NCBI RefSeq assembly: GCF_014203535.1
Contig: NZ_JACHJI010000004.1
Coordinates: 1 to 64,000, forward strand
Source of the DNA: Streptomyces griseomycini
GTDB lineage: Bacteria > Actinomycetota > Actinomycetes > Streptomycetales > Streptomycetaceae
DNA length: 64,000 bases
Reading direction: 5' to 3'
Translations under genes and position numbers: made by a program
Shown here: positions 57,269 through 64,000 of the stretch, piece after piece
Position numbering within the stretch: position 1 is the first letter of the stretch
Layout of the letters: each line of letters opens with the position of its first letter
Notes under the pieces: generated by a model
Told to the model about the DNA's origin: nothing
The model's database searches: none
What the model saw: only the letters and a program-made list of their open reading frames with translations

Positions 57269-58489
57269 TCACTGTCCGGCGAACTTCTCGCTGACCGCGT
57301 CGTACACGCCCTTGGCCTCGTCACCCAGCCGCGGACCGGCCAGCCAGCCCGACGTCACCGGGCCGATCGAGGTGTTGGACACCAGGGCCGGCTCGCCGTC
57401 CGAACCCGTCGCGACCCAGCCGCCCCCGGACGAGCCGGCGGTCATGCTGCACCCGATGCGGTACATCGTCGGGTCGGACGCTTCGATGGACAGCCGACCG
57501 GGACGGTCCTGGCAGCGGTACAGCGTCTGACCGTCGTACGGCGGAGCGGCCGGGTAACCGATCGCCGTCACGTCCTTCATCTGCGGCACGGCCGGGGCCT
57601 CGAAGTCCACCGGCAGTGCCGAACCGACCGTCTCCTCCAGTGACTTGCCGCCACTGCCCTTCTCCGGCGTCACATGGATGACGGCGAAGTCGTACGCGGC
57701 GCCGTCGCCGCCCGTCGAACCGCCCTGCTCGATCCACTGGTCCGAGGTCTGCGCCCAGTCACCCCACCAGACGCCGTACGGAGCGACCTCCTCCTTGGTG
57801 GCGCTCTCGAGCTCCTTGGCCGACTTGCCCGCGTCGTTGTACGACGGCACGAAGGCGATGTTGCGGTACCAGCCGCCCTTCTTGCCGGCGTGCACGCAGT
57901 GGCCGGCCGTCCAGACCATGTTGGACTTGCCGGGGTTGGCCGGGTCCTGCACCACCGTCGCGGAGCAGACCATCGTGCCCTCGGGGGAGTCGAAGAAGAC
58001 CTTGCCGGCCGTGGGGGCGTTGGCGTGGTACGACGGCGGAACGGCCTGCGCCTGCACCGGCTCCGGCGTCGGGTCCGTCACGCCCTGGTCACCGGAGATG
58101 TCGCTGTCGTCGACTCCCTGGTCCGGCTCCTCGGCGTCCCGCATGCGGTCCGGGTCCCACAGGCCCTCGATGATCGGGTTGATGAACTCGTTGGCCTCGC
58201 GCAGCCAGTCGTCCTTGCTCCAGTCCCTCCACGCGCCGTTCTTCCACTTGTCGATGTCGATCCCGTGCTCCTTGAGCCGGTCCTTGAGGTCGTCCGGGAT
58301 CTTGAGCTTGCCGTCGTCGGCGGCGGCGGTCGCGGAGGTGTCGGCACTCGCGTCGGCGTCCCCCGACTCGCAGGCGGTGGCGGTGAGCGCGAGTGCCGAG
58401 GCGAGCGCGACGGCGGCCAGAACGGGGGAGGTGCCGCGCCGTGTCCTCCCCCCTCGCCGAGTGGTGGACGACGGCCGTATGGATCGCAT
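57269..58489 (-). CDS. Trypsin-like serine peptidase lipoprotein (paralog B)
   Basis: 406 residues from ATG 58489. Lipobox LTATAC after a long Arg-rich n-region. Same layout as paralog A: propeptide with HGIDIDKWKNGAW, then trypsin fold with His (VWTAGHCVH), Asp (YDFAVIHV) and Ser (SMTAGSSGGGWV). The two proteins align end to end with conservative changes. A 132-nt gap separates them; paralog B is upstream and could share a transcript with A. The regulator is unknown. Confidence 0.87.
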   Translation of the reverse strand: MRSIRPSSTTRRGGRTRRGTSPVLAAVALASALALTATACESGDADASADTSATAAADDGKLKIPDDLKDRLKEHGIDIDKWKNGAWRDWSKDDWLREANEFINPIIEGLWDPDRMRDAEEPDQGVDDSDISGDQGVTDPTPEPVQAQAVPPSYHANAPTAGKVFFDSPEGTMVCSATVVQDPANPGKSNMVWTAGHCVHAGKKGGWYRNIAFVPSYNDAGKSAKELESATKEEVAPYGVWWGDWAQTSDQWIEQGGSTGGDGAAYDFAVIHVTPEKGSGGKSLEETVGSALPVDFEAPAVPQMKDVTAIGYPAAPPYDGQTLYRCQDRPGRLSIEASDPTMYRIGCSMTAGSSGGGWVATGSDGEPALVSNTSIGPVTSGWLAGPRLGDEAKGVYDAVSEKFAGQ

Positions 58490-58624
58490 GATCTGACTCC
58501 CCCTGAAATGGACGAACGTGGTGCTTCGGCCGTGTTCACACCTGAACCCACGTGCGGTTCACCGGCGTTCTCACAGCCTTCGGGAACGGCACCACACACT
58601 ATGCGCTCGCTGTGGGGGACAGCC

Positions 58625-58647
58625 GACGGAACGGCAACGGTTCCGTC
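58625..58647. promoter_or_regulatory. Inverted repeat upstream of the siderophore operon
   Basis: GACGGAAC (58625-58632) and GTTCCGTC (58640-58647) form an 8-bp inverted repeat with 7 nt between, in the 284-nt spacer between divergent paralog B and the siderophore operon. It does not resemble the TTAGGTTAG-type iron box of DmdR1/IdeR, and I see no such box in the spacer. Confidence 0.35.
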
Positions 58648-58773
58648 ACGGCAGGGATCTTGAGGCAACCCGTAACCCGGTGGGCGGTGCGGGGTTGGTA
58701 GCGGTGGGGGACCGCCGCCCGTGCGGCGTCCCCCCGCCCGTGGCCGGCGGGAGACAGCGGAGAGCGGAGAACG

Positions 58774-60183
58774 GTGGCGGAACTCACGCACGAGGGACGG
58801 GAAACGGCAGGCCCGGTCGTCCCGGTGAGAGCGCGCGGAATGACCGTCGAGGACGCGGACGGACGCCGTTACCTCGACTGCCTCTCCGGCGCCGGAACGC
58901 TCGCCCTCGGACACAACCACCCTGTCGTGCTCGAGGCGATCCGCAAGGTCATCGACTCGGGTGCACCGCTTCACGCCTCCGGTCTGGCGACCCCGGTGAA
59001 GGACGCCTTCACCACCGAACTGTTCCGCACCCTGCCCTCCGGGCTCGCCGACCGCGCGCGTGTGCGTTTCTGCGGACCGGACGGCACCGACGCCGTGGCG
59101 ACCGCCCTCCGGCTCGTGCGCGCGGCGACCGGTCGCGCCGGCGTGCTCGCGTTCACCGGCGCCCACCACGCGCTGACCACCGGGTTCCCGGACGTGGCCC
59201 GCGCCGCACCCTCCGGTGCACAGATCACCCTGCTGCCCTATCCGCAGGACTACCGCTGCCCCTTCGGCATCGGAGGCGAGCGCGGAGCCGAACTGGCCGC
59301 CCGGTGGGCCGAGTCCGTCCTCGACGGCCCCGCCTCGGGTGTACCGCTTCCCGCCGGGATGATCGTCGAGCCCGTACAGGGCGACGGCGGGGTCCTCCCG
59401 GCGCCGGACGCCTGGCTGCGGCGGCTGCGGCGGTTGACGGCCGACCGGTCCGTCCCGCTGATCGCCGACGAGACCCTGACGGGTGTCGGGCGGACCGGCG
59501 CCTTCTGGGCGGTGGAGCACAGCGGCATCACGCCCGATGTGATGGTGCTGTCCGCGGCCATCGGGGGAAGCCTGCCGCTGACCGTCGTGGTCCACCGGGA
59601 CGACCTCGGCGTCTGCGCCTCCGACACCGGCACCGGCACGTTCCCCGGCAACCAACTCGCCATGGCCGCGGGCGCGGCGACCCTCGGCCACGTCCGCGAG
59701 AACGGCCTCGCCGAACACGCGGCCACGCTGGGCGCCCGCATGCTGGGCCGGCTCCGGGCGCTCGCGGGAGAGCTCGCCTGTGTGGGGGAGGTACGGGGAC
59801 GAGGACTGATGATCGGGGTCGAGATGGTGGATCCGGAGGACGGGGACGACGACACGGGCCGGGCCCCCGCCGGCCCGGGAGCGGCGGTGCCGCCGGACGG
59901 CACGCGAGGGCGCCGGCCCCGCCCCGCCGCGCCCGAACTCGCGGTCGCCGTGCAGCGGGAGTGCCTGCGGCGTGGCCTGATCGTCGACCTCGGCGGCCCC
60001 TGCGCGAGCGTCGTCCGGCTGCTCCCGCCCCTGACGACCATCGACGAACAGGCGGACGCGGTGCTCGACCGACTCGCCGATGCGCTCCAGGCAGTGGCGC
60101 GCGTCCCCTTCACCCACCGCCGGGCGGAACGGCCCCGCCGCGCGCCCCGCCGCCCCGCAGACCGCGCCGAGCGGGCGGGGTGA
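58774..60183 (+). CDS. Class III aminotransferase-like protein of siderophore operon, PLP lysine replaced
   Basis: 469 residues from GTG 58774 (GGAGA upstream). Overall similarity is to diaminobutyrate-2-oxoglutarate aminotransferase: YLDCLSGAGTLALGHNHP, LIADETLTGVGRTGAFWAVEH, GTFPGNQLAMAAG. At the PLP-lysine motif (LSKAIGG in the family) it reads LSAAIGGSLPL, so residue 261 is Ala (GCG 59554-59556). The Glu of GTxAVEAA is also Ala (residue 109), and HGMT is HALT. The frame is intact with normal codon use. It is therefore probably not a transaminase, though the operon context (iucA/C-type and GNAT genes) is that of the S. coelicolor siderophore locus. A Gly/Pro/Arg insertion (about 355-385) is also unusual. 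Confidence 0.8.
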   Translation: MAELTHEGRETAGPVVPVRARGMTVEDADGRRYLDCLSGAGTLALGHNHPVVLEAIRKVIDSGAPLHASGLATPVKDAFTTELFRTLPSGLADRARVRFCGPDGTDAVATALRLVRAATGRAGVLAFTGAHHALTTGFPDVARAAPSGAQITLLPYPQDYRCPFGIGGERGAELAARWAESVLDGPASGVPLPAGMIVEPVQGDGGVLPAPDAWLRRLRRLTADRSVPLIADETLTGVGRTGAFWAVEHSGITPDVMVLSAAIGGSLPLTVVVHRDDLGVCASDTGTGTFPGNQLAMAAGAATLGHVRENGLAEHAATLGARMLGRLRALAGELACVGEVRGRGLMIGVEMVDPEDGDDDTGRAPAGPGAAVPPDGTRGRRPRPAAPELAVAVQRECLRRGLIVDLGGPCASVVRLLPPLTTIDEQADAVLDRLADALQAVARVPFTHRRAERPRRAPRRPADRAERAG

Positions 60184-60262
60184 CGGGCGGCCGCGACGCA
60201 CGACCGACACCCGTTCACGGACCGCCACCGCATGACCACGAGCCACTCCACGAGGATCCGCC

Positions 60263-62335
60263 GTGCACTCGACCACCACTCCCGACGACCGCACCCCAGG
60301 ACGGGCGTGCGGCCCGAGCACCGACGACCCCCGGTCCGCCGCCGGAAGGGCGAGCGCCGCGGTACCGCGCCAGGGGAGGGGGGCACCGGACGACGGGCGG
60401 CTCCGGGACACCGGCACGGATCCCCTGGAGCACCCCGACCCGTACAGGGCGGCCCAGGCCGCGGCGGTGGAGAACCTCCTGCGCTGCTGGGTACGCGAGA
60501 CCGGCCTGCCCGCTCCGGACAACGGCATGCTGCGCATCCCCCTACCGGCCAGTGGCACCGCCCTGCTCGTCCCCGTCCTGCACTGGTCGCCGACGGGCTG
60601 GCACCGCTTCGGCCCGCCCCGCCTGGACCGTGCCCCGGAGCCCGCCCCACCGGCCGACGCCGTCCTCCTGGCCGCCCTCCTGGGCAGGGAGAGCACCGGT
60701 GTCCCTGAACCGGCTCCGACCGGTCCGCGGCCCGGGCGACTGCCGGGCCCCCCGCACTCCGCCGGCACATCCGCCGCCGGGCCGACGGCCGGCCTCCCCC
60801 CGGCCACCGCTCCCGGGATCGGCGACGTCACCGACCTCGTCTCGTGCGTCGCCGATTCCCTCCGGCGCGTCAGCGCCTTCATCACCGACCGGCGGAACAG
60901 TCCGGAAGACGCCCCCGACCTCTTCCTCGCCGCGGAACAGGCACTTCTCCTCGGCCACCCGTTGCATCCGGCTCCGAAGAGCCGCCAGGGACTCTCCGAC
61001 GCCGAGGCACGGCTGTACTCACCCGAGTTGCGCGGCTCTTTCCCCCTCCACTGGATGGCTGTCGCCCCCTCCCTGCTGGCTGCCGACTCCGCCTGGACCG
61101 AGCGCGGACGTCGTGTCCCCGCGGCCCACCTCACCGCACGCCTCGCCGGCCCCGGACTGCCGTTGCCGGACGGATACGCGGCTCTCCCCGTACACCCCTG
61201 GCAACTGCGCGAAGTGCGGCACCGTACCGAGACCGCCGCTCTGCTGGACGCCGGACTGCTCCGCGATCTCGGCAGTCACGGCACCCTCTGGCACCCCACC
61301 TCCTCCGTACGCACCGTTCACCGGACCGGCGCCCCCGCCATGCTCAAGCTGTCGATGGGCCTGCACATCACCAACTCCCGCAGGGAGAACCTCCGCAAGG
61401 AACTCCACCGCGGTGTCGAGGTCCACCGTCTGCTGCGCACCGGACTGTCCCAGCAGTGGCGGGCCGTGCACCCGGACTTCGACATCGTCCGCGATCCGGC
61501 CTGGCTCGCCGTGGACGGACCGACCGGTGACCCCGTGCCCGGGCTGGACGTCGTGATCCGGCACAACCCGTTCCGGCCCCACCACGACGTGGCCTGTGTC
61601 GCGGGACTGGTCTCGCCGCGCCCTCGCGCACGACCGGGTACGGGCGCCGACCCCGCGGAGACCGCCGCCGTCACCGACACCGTCCGGGACCGTGCGGGCA
61701 CGGATGCTCCGGCCATGGGATCCCGGCTGGCGGAACTCGTCACACGTCTCACCGCCCGAACGGGGCGCTCCCGCGGCATCGTTGCCACCGAGTGGTTCCT
61801 GCGGTATCTCGAACACGTGGTGCGGCCCGTACTGTGGCTCGACGGAGAGGCCGGCATCGCCCTGGAGGCGCATCAGCAGAACACCCTGCTTCTGCTGGAC
61901 GCCGACGGCTGGCCCGCGGGCGGCCGTTACCGGGACAACCAGGGCTACTACTTCCGCGAGTCCCGCCGCGCGGAACTCGACGCCAGGCTGCCGGGTATCG
62001 GCGAGCACAGCGACACGTTCGTCTCCGACGAGGTCACCGACGAACGGTTCGCGTACTACCTGGCCGTCAACAACGTGTTCGGTCTCGTCGGGGCCTTCGG
62101 CTCCCAGCGCCTCGCCGACGAGCGGCTGCTGCTCGCCGCCTTCCGCCGCTTCCTCACCGGGGTCTCCTCCGGTTCGGCACGCACCCGCAGCTCGCTGCCC
62201 GCCCGTCTGCTGGACTCGCCCGTCCTGCGGTGCAAGGCCAACATGCTGACCCGGTTGCACGGCCTCGACGAACTCGTCGGCCCGGTCGACACCCAGTCCG
62301 TCTACGTCACCATCGCCAACCCCCTGCGCTCCTGA
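60263..62335 (+). CDS. IucA/IucC-family NRPS-independent siderophore synthetase
   Basis: 690 residues from GTG 60263. The first ~60 residues and a segment around 140-190 are low-complexity Pro/Gly/Ala. The adenylating core is intact: GHPLHPAPKSRQGLS, LPVHPWQ, HPTSSVRT, MLKLSMGLHITNSRRENLRKE, EAHQQNTLLLL and RYRDNQGYYF. It condenses a carboxylic acid such as citrate with an amine or amino alcohol using ATP. Its stop shares an A with the start of the next gene (TGATG), so translation is coupled. It is the catalytic centre of the operon. Confidence 0.9.
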   Translation: MHSTTTPDDRTPGRACGPSTDDPRSAAGRASAAVPRQGRGAPDDGRLRDTGTDPLEHPDPYRAAQAAAVENLLRCWVRETGLPAPDNGMLRIPLPASGTALLVPVLHWSPTGWHRFGPPRLDRAPEPAPPADAVLLAALLGRESTGVPEPAPTGPRPGRLPGPPHSAGTSAAGPTAGLPPATAPGIGDVTDLVSCVADSLRRVSAFITDRRNSPEDAPDLFLAAEQALLLGHPLHPAPKSRQGLSDAEARLYSPELRGSFPLHWMAVAPSLLAADSAWTERGRRVPAAHLTARLAGPGLPLPDGYAALPVHPWQLREVRHRTETAALLDAGLLRDLGSHGTLWHPTSSVRTVHRTGAPAMLKLSMGLHITNSRRENLRKELHRGVEVHRLLRTGLSQQWRAVHPDFDIVRDPAWLAVDGPTGDPVPGLDVVIRHNPFRPHHDVACVAGLVSPRPRARPGTGADPAETAAVTDTVRDRAGTDAPAMGSRLAELVTRLTARTGRSRGIVATEWFLRYLEHVVRPVLWLDGEAGIALEAHQQNTLLLLDADGWPAGGRYRDNQGYYFRESRRAELDARLPGIGEHSDTFVSDEVTDERFAYYLAVNNVFGLVGAFGSQRLADERLLLAAFRRFLTGVSSGSARTRSSLPARLLDSPVLRCKANMLTRLHGLDELVGPVDTQSVYVTIANPLRS

Positions 62336-62976
62336 TGGCCCACCCGTTCCCCGACACGACCGCCACCGACGACACCGAGGAGTCCTCGGACGAGGGCCGC
62401 CACCACGACCTGCTCGACCACGTCGGTGACTGGGGCCCGGTCCCCACCCCCGCAGGCCTGTTCCAGCTCGTCCCCGTCCGCGTCGAACGTGACCTGCCGC
62501 TTCTCTCACGCTGGATGAACGACCCCGCGGTCGCCGCGTTCTGGGAGCTGTCCGGACCACCGGCCGTGACGGCGGACCATGTGCGGGCCCAACTCACCTG
62601 CGACGGACGCAGCGTTCCGTGCGTCGGCGTGCTGGAGGGCACGCCGATGAGCTATTGGGAGATCTACCGGGCGGACCTCGACCCGTTGGCTCGCCATTAC
62701 CCGGTTCGGCCTCATGACACCGGACTCCATCTCCTCATCGGCGCCGGGGGAGACCGGGGGAGAGGTCTCGGCGGCACTCTGCTCAGAGCCGTCGCCGACC
62801 TCGCCCTCGACAGACGGCCTGCCTCCGCACGCGTCATCGCGGAACCCGACCTTCGCAACATCCCCTCCGTCACCGCCTTCCTGCGCGCCGGCTTTCGTTT
62901 CTCCGCCGAGATCGACCTGCCCGGCAAGCGGGCCGCGCTCATGGTCCGGGACCGGTCCCTACGGCATCTCCTGTAG
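62335..62976 (+). CDS. GNAT acetyltransferase of the siderophore operon (MbtK/RhbD-like)
   Basis: 213 residues from ATG 62335, coupled to the synthetase gene. After an acidic ~45-residue N-terminus, a GNAT domain of the siderophore lysine/hydroxylysine acyltransferase type follows: FWELSGPP, MSYWEIYRADLDPLARHY, GLHLLIGAGGDRGRGLGGTLL (acetyl-CoA loop RGRGLG) and AEPDLRNIPSVTAFLRAGF. It probably acylates an amine building block before condensation. Confidence 0.87.
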   Translation: MAHPFPDTTATDDTEESSDEGRHHDLLDHVGDWGPVPTPAGLFQLVPVRVERDLPLLSRWMNDPAVAAFWELSGPPAVTADHVRAQLTCDGRSVPCVGVLEGTPMSYWEIYRADLDPLARHYPVRPHDTGLHLLIGAGGDRGRGLGGTLLRAVADLALDRRPASARVIAEPDLRNIPSVTAFLRAGFRFSAEIDLPGKRAALMVRDRSLRHLL

Positions 62977-63218
62977 CGCTCCGTCACCGCGCTCTCACAT
63001 GTGGTACACCGCTCGCGCCACCCCGGTTCCCCTCACGCCGCAGCAATTCCTTCAGTGCCGGTGTCAGCGCCGGCGCCGGCGCCAGTCCGACCGAGTGCCG
63101 ACGCCGGGCCGTGTCCGGTCGTCGCCGCTCCGATCCGAGGAGCCCTCGTCTTGATCACACCTTCCGCTCTCACCGCGATCGCCCGGATGTCAGTGCCGGG
63201 CCGTAGGGTGGTCGCGCT

Positions 63219-64000
63219 ATGACGAAGCCCTCACTCCCCGAACTCCTGCATGCTGCCGTCACTGCCGTCGGCGGCACGGAGCGTCCCGGCCAGGTGGCCA
63301 TGGCCGAAGCCGTCGCCGAGGCGATCGACGACGGCTCCCATCTGCTGGTCCAGGCCGGCACCGGCACCGGAAAGTCGCTGGGCTATCTGGTGCCCGCGCT
63401 CGCGCACGGGGAGAGAGTCGTCGTGGCGACGGCCACCCTGGCCCTGCAGCGCCAGCTCGTGGAGCGTGACCTGCCGCGCACGGTCGAGGCGCTGCATCCC
63501 CTGCTGCGCCGCCGCCCCGAGTTCGCGATGCTCAAGGGCAGATCCAACTACCTGTGTCTGCACCGCCTCCACGAGGGCGTGCCGCAGGACGAGGAGGAGG
63601 GCCTCTTCGACCAGTTCGAGGCGGCCGCGCCCACCAGCAAGCTGGGCCAGGACCTGCTGCGCCTGCGTGACTGGTCGGACGAGACGGAGACCGGCGACCG
63701 GGACGACCTCACGCCCGGCGTGTCCGACCGGGCGTGGTCCCAGGTGTCGGTGTCGTCGCGGGAGTGCCTGGGCGCCACGAAGTGCGCCTACGGCGCCGAG
63801 TGCTTCGCCGAGATGGCCCGTGAGCGCGCCAAGCTGGCCGAGGTCGTCGTCACCAACCACGCCCTGCTCGCGATCGACGCCATCGAGGGCGCGCCGGTGC
63901 TCCCGCAGCACGAGGTGCTGATCGTCGACGAGGCCCACGAGCTGGTCTCCCGGGTCACCGGAGTCGCCACCGGGGAGCTCACGCCGGGGCAGGTCAACCG
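63219..64000 (+). CDS. dinG: DinG-family ATP-dependent DNA helicase (5' part)
   Basis: The reading frame starts at ATG 63219 and runs off the window, giving 260 codons so far. Walker A is QAGTGTGKSLGYL and motif II is IVDEAHELV. The four cysteines of an XPD-type 4Fe-4S cluster are in NYLCLHRL and SRECLGATKCAYGAEC. DinG helicases unwind damaged or structured DNA in a 5'-to-3' direction. TAGGGT (63204-63209) lies 9 nt upstream, suggesting a leaderless mRNA. The 242-nt spacer before it shows no gene. Confidence 0.92.
   Translation, partial: MTKPSLPELLHAAVTAVGGTERPGQVAMAEAVAEAIDDGSHLLVQAGTGTGKSLGYLVPALAHGERVVVATATLALQRQLVERDLPRTVEALHPLLRRRPEFAMLKGRSNYLCLHRLHEGVPQDEEEGLFDQFEAAAPTSKLGQDLLRLRDWSDETETGDRDDLTPGVSDRAWSQVSVSSRECLGATKCAYGAECFAEMARERAKLAEVVVTNHALLAIDAIEGAPVLPQHEVLIVDEAHELVSRVTGVATGELTPGQVN

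Noticed and set aside
58490..58773. Search for an iron box (DmdR1/IdeR type) before the siderophore operon
   Set aside because: No TTAGGTTAGGCTCACCTAA-like sequence is visible; only the unrelated GACGGAAC inverted repeat was found.

Overview
This is a very GC-rich actinobacterial chromosome segment. The gene set and order (osaC/osaAB, ftsK, rimO-pgsA-cinA-clgR, recA-recX, gluABCD, miaB/miaA, dapF, hflX, siderophore operon, dinG) match the core-chromosome arrangement I know from Streptomyces coelicolor, so I read it as a Streptomyces genome. Codon third positions are almost all G or C. Very long antisense ORFs lie opposite most genes and were ignored. I see no prophage, IS element or CRISPR array.

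Layout. 1-331: the 3' end of an rRNA operon (23S tail, 5S, strong terminator). 378-1241: a shrunken DegT-like aminotransferase and tRNA-Thr(GGT). 1266-10674: an osmotic-stress signalling block, with osaC (multidomain SpoIIE-type phosphatase) divergent from osaA (hybrid kinase with a HAMP array) and osaB (response regulator). 10842-18776: ftsK, a RodZ-like membrane HTH protein, the overlapping rimO-pgsA-cinA genes, clgR and a Dps protein. 18928-29712: DNA repair (nei, lhr), an AraC-azlC-azlD amino-acid export operon, a toroid-fold protein, DUF3046 and an AI-2E-type permease. 29960-32148: recA-recX with an SOS box. 32150-35301: a cysteine dioxygenase-rhodanese operon preceded by a 15-codon cysteine-containing leader peptide, then a flavin monooxygenase. 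35325-42063: the glutamate ABC transporter gluABCD, the divergent two-component system gluR-gluK, and an orphan TAXI-type binding protein. 42183-44345: a MazG-like gene and a decayed stretch holding a SagB-type nitroreductase pseudogene. 44346-49972: miaB, a LigB-fold protein, two small genes, miaA, a membrane protein and dapF. 50265-55850: rshA (ppGpp), a secreted M1 peptidase and hflX. 55919-58489: two tandem trypsin-fold lipoproteins. 58774-62976: a three-gene NRPS-independent siderophore operon. 63219-end: a DinG-type helicase running off the window.

Themes. Stress and regulation dominate: osmotic signalling (osaABC), proteolysis control (clgR), SOS (recA/recX), stringent response (rshA), iron and oxidative protection (dps, siderophore genes) and glutamate sensing (gluRK). 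Many housekeeping genes have a -10-like TANNNT hexamer ending 6-9 nt before the start codon, which predicts leaderless mRNAs.

The most unusual observations are three intact reading frames whose family-defining catalytic residues are missing: the siderophore-operon class III aminotransferase (PLP lysine replaced by alanine), the DegT-like protein (PLP-lysine region deleted), and the LigB-fold protein (no histidine at all). Also notable are the cysteine leader peptide before cysteine dioxygenase, the orphan TAXI protein beside a glutamate-sensing kinase, and the SagB-type pseudogene.
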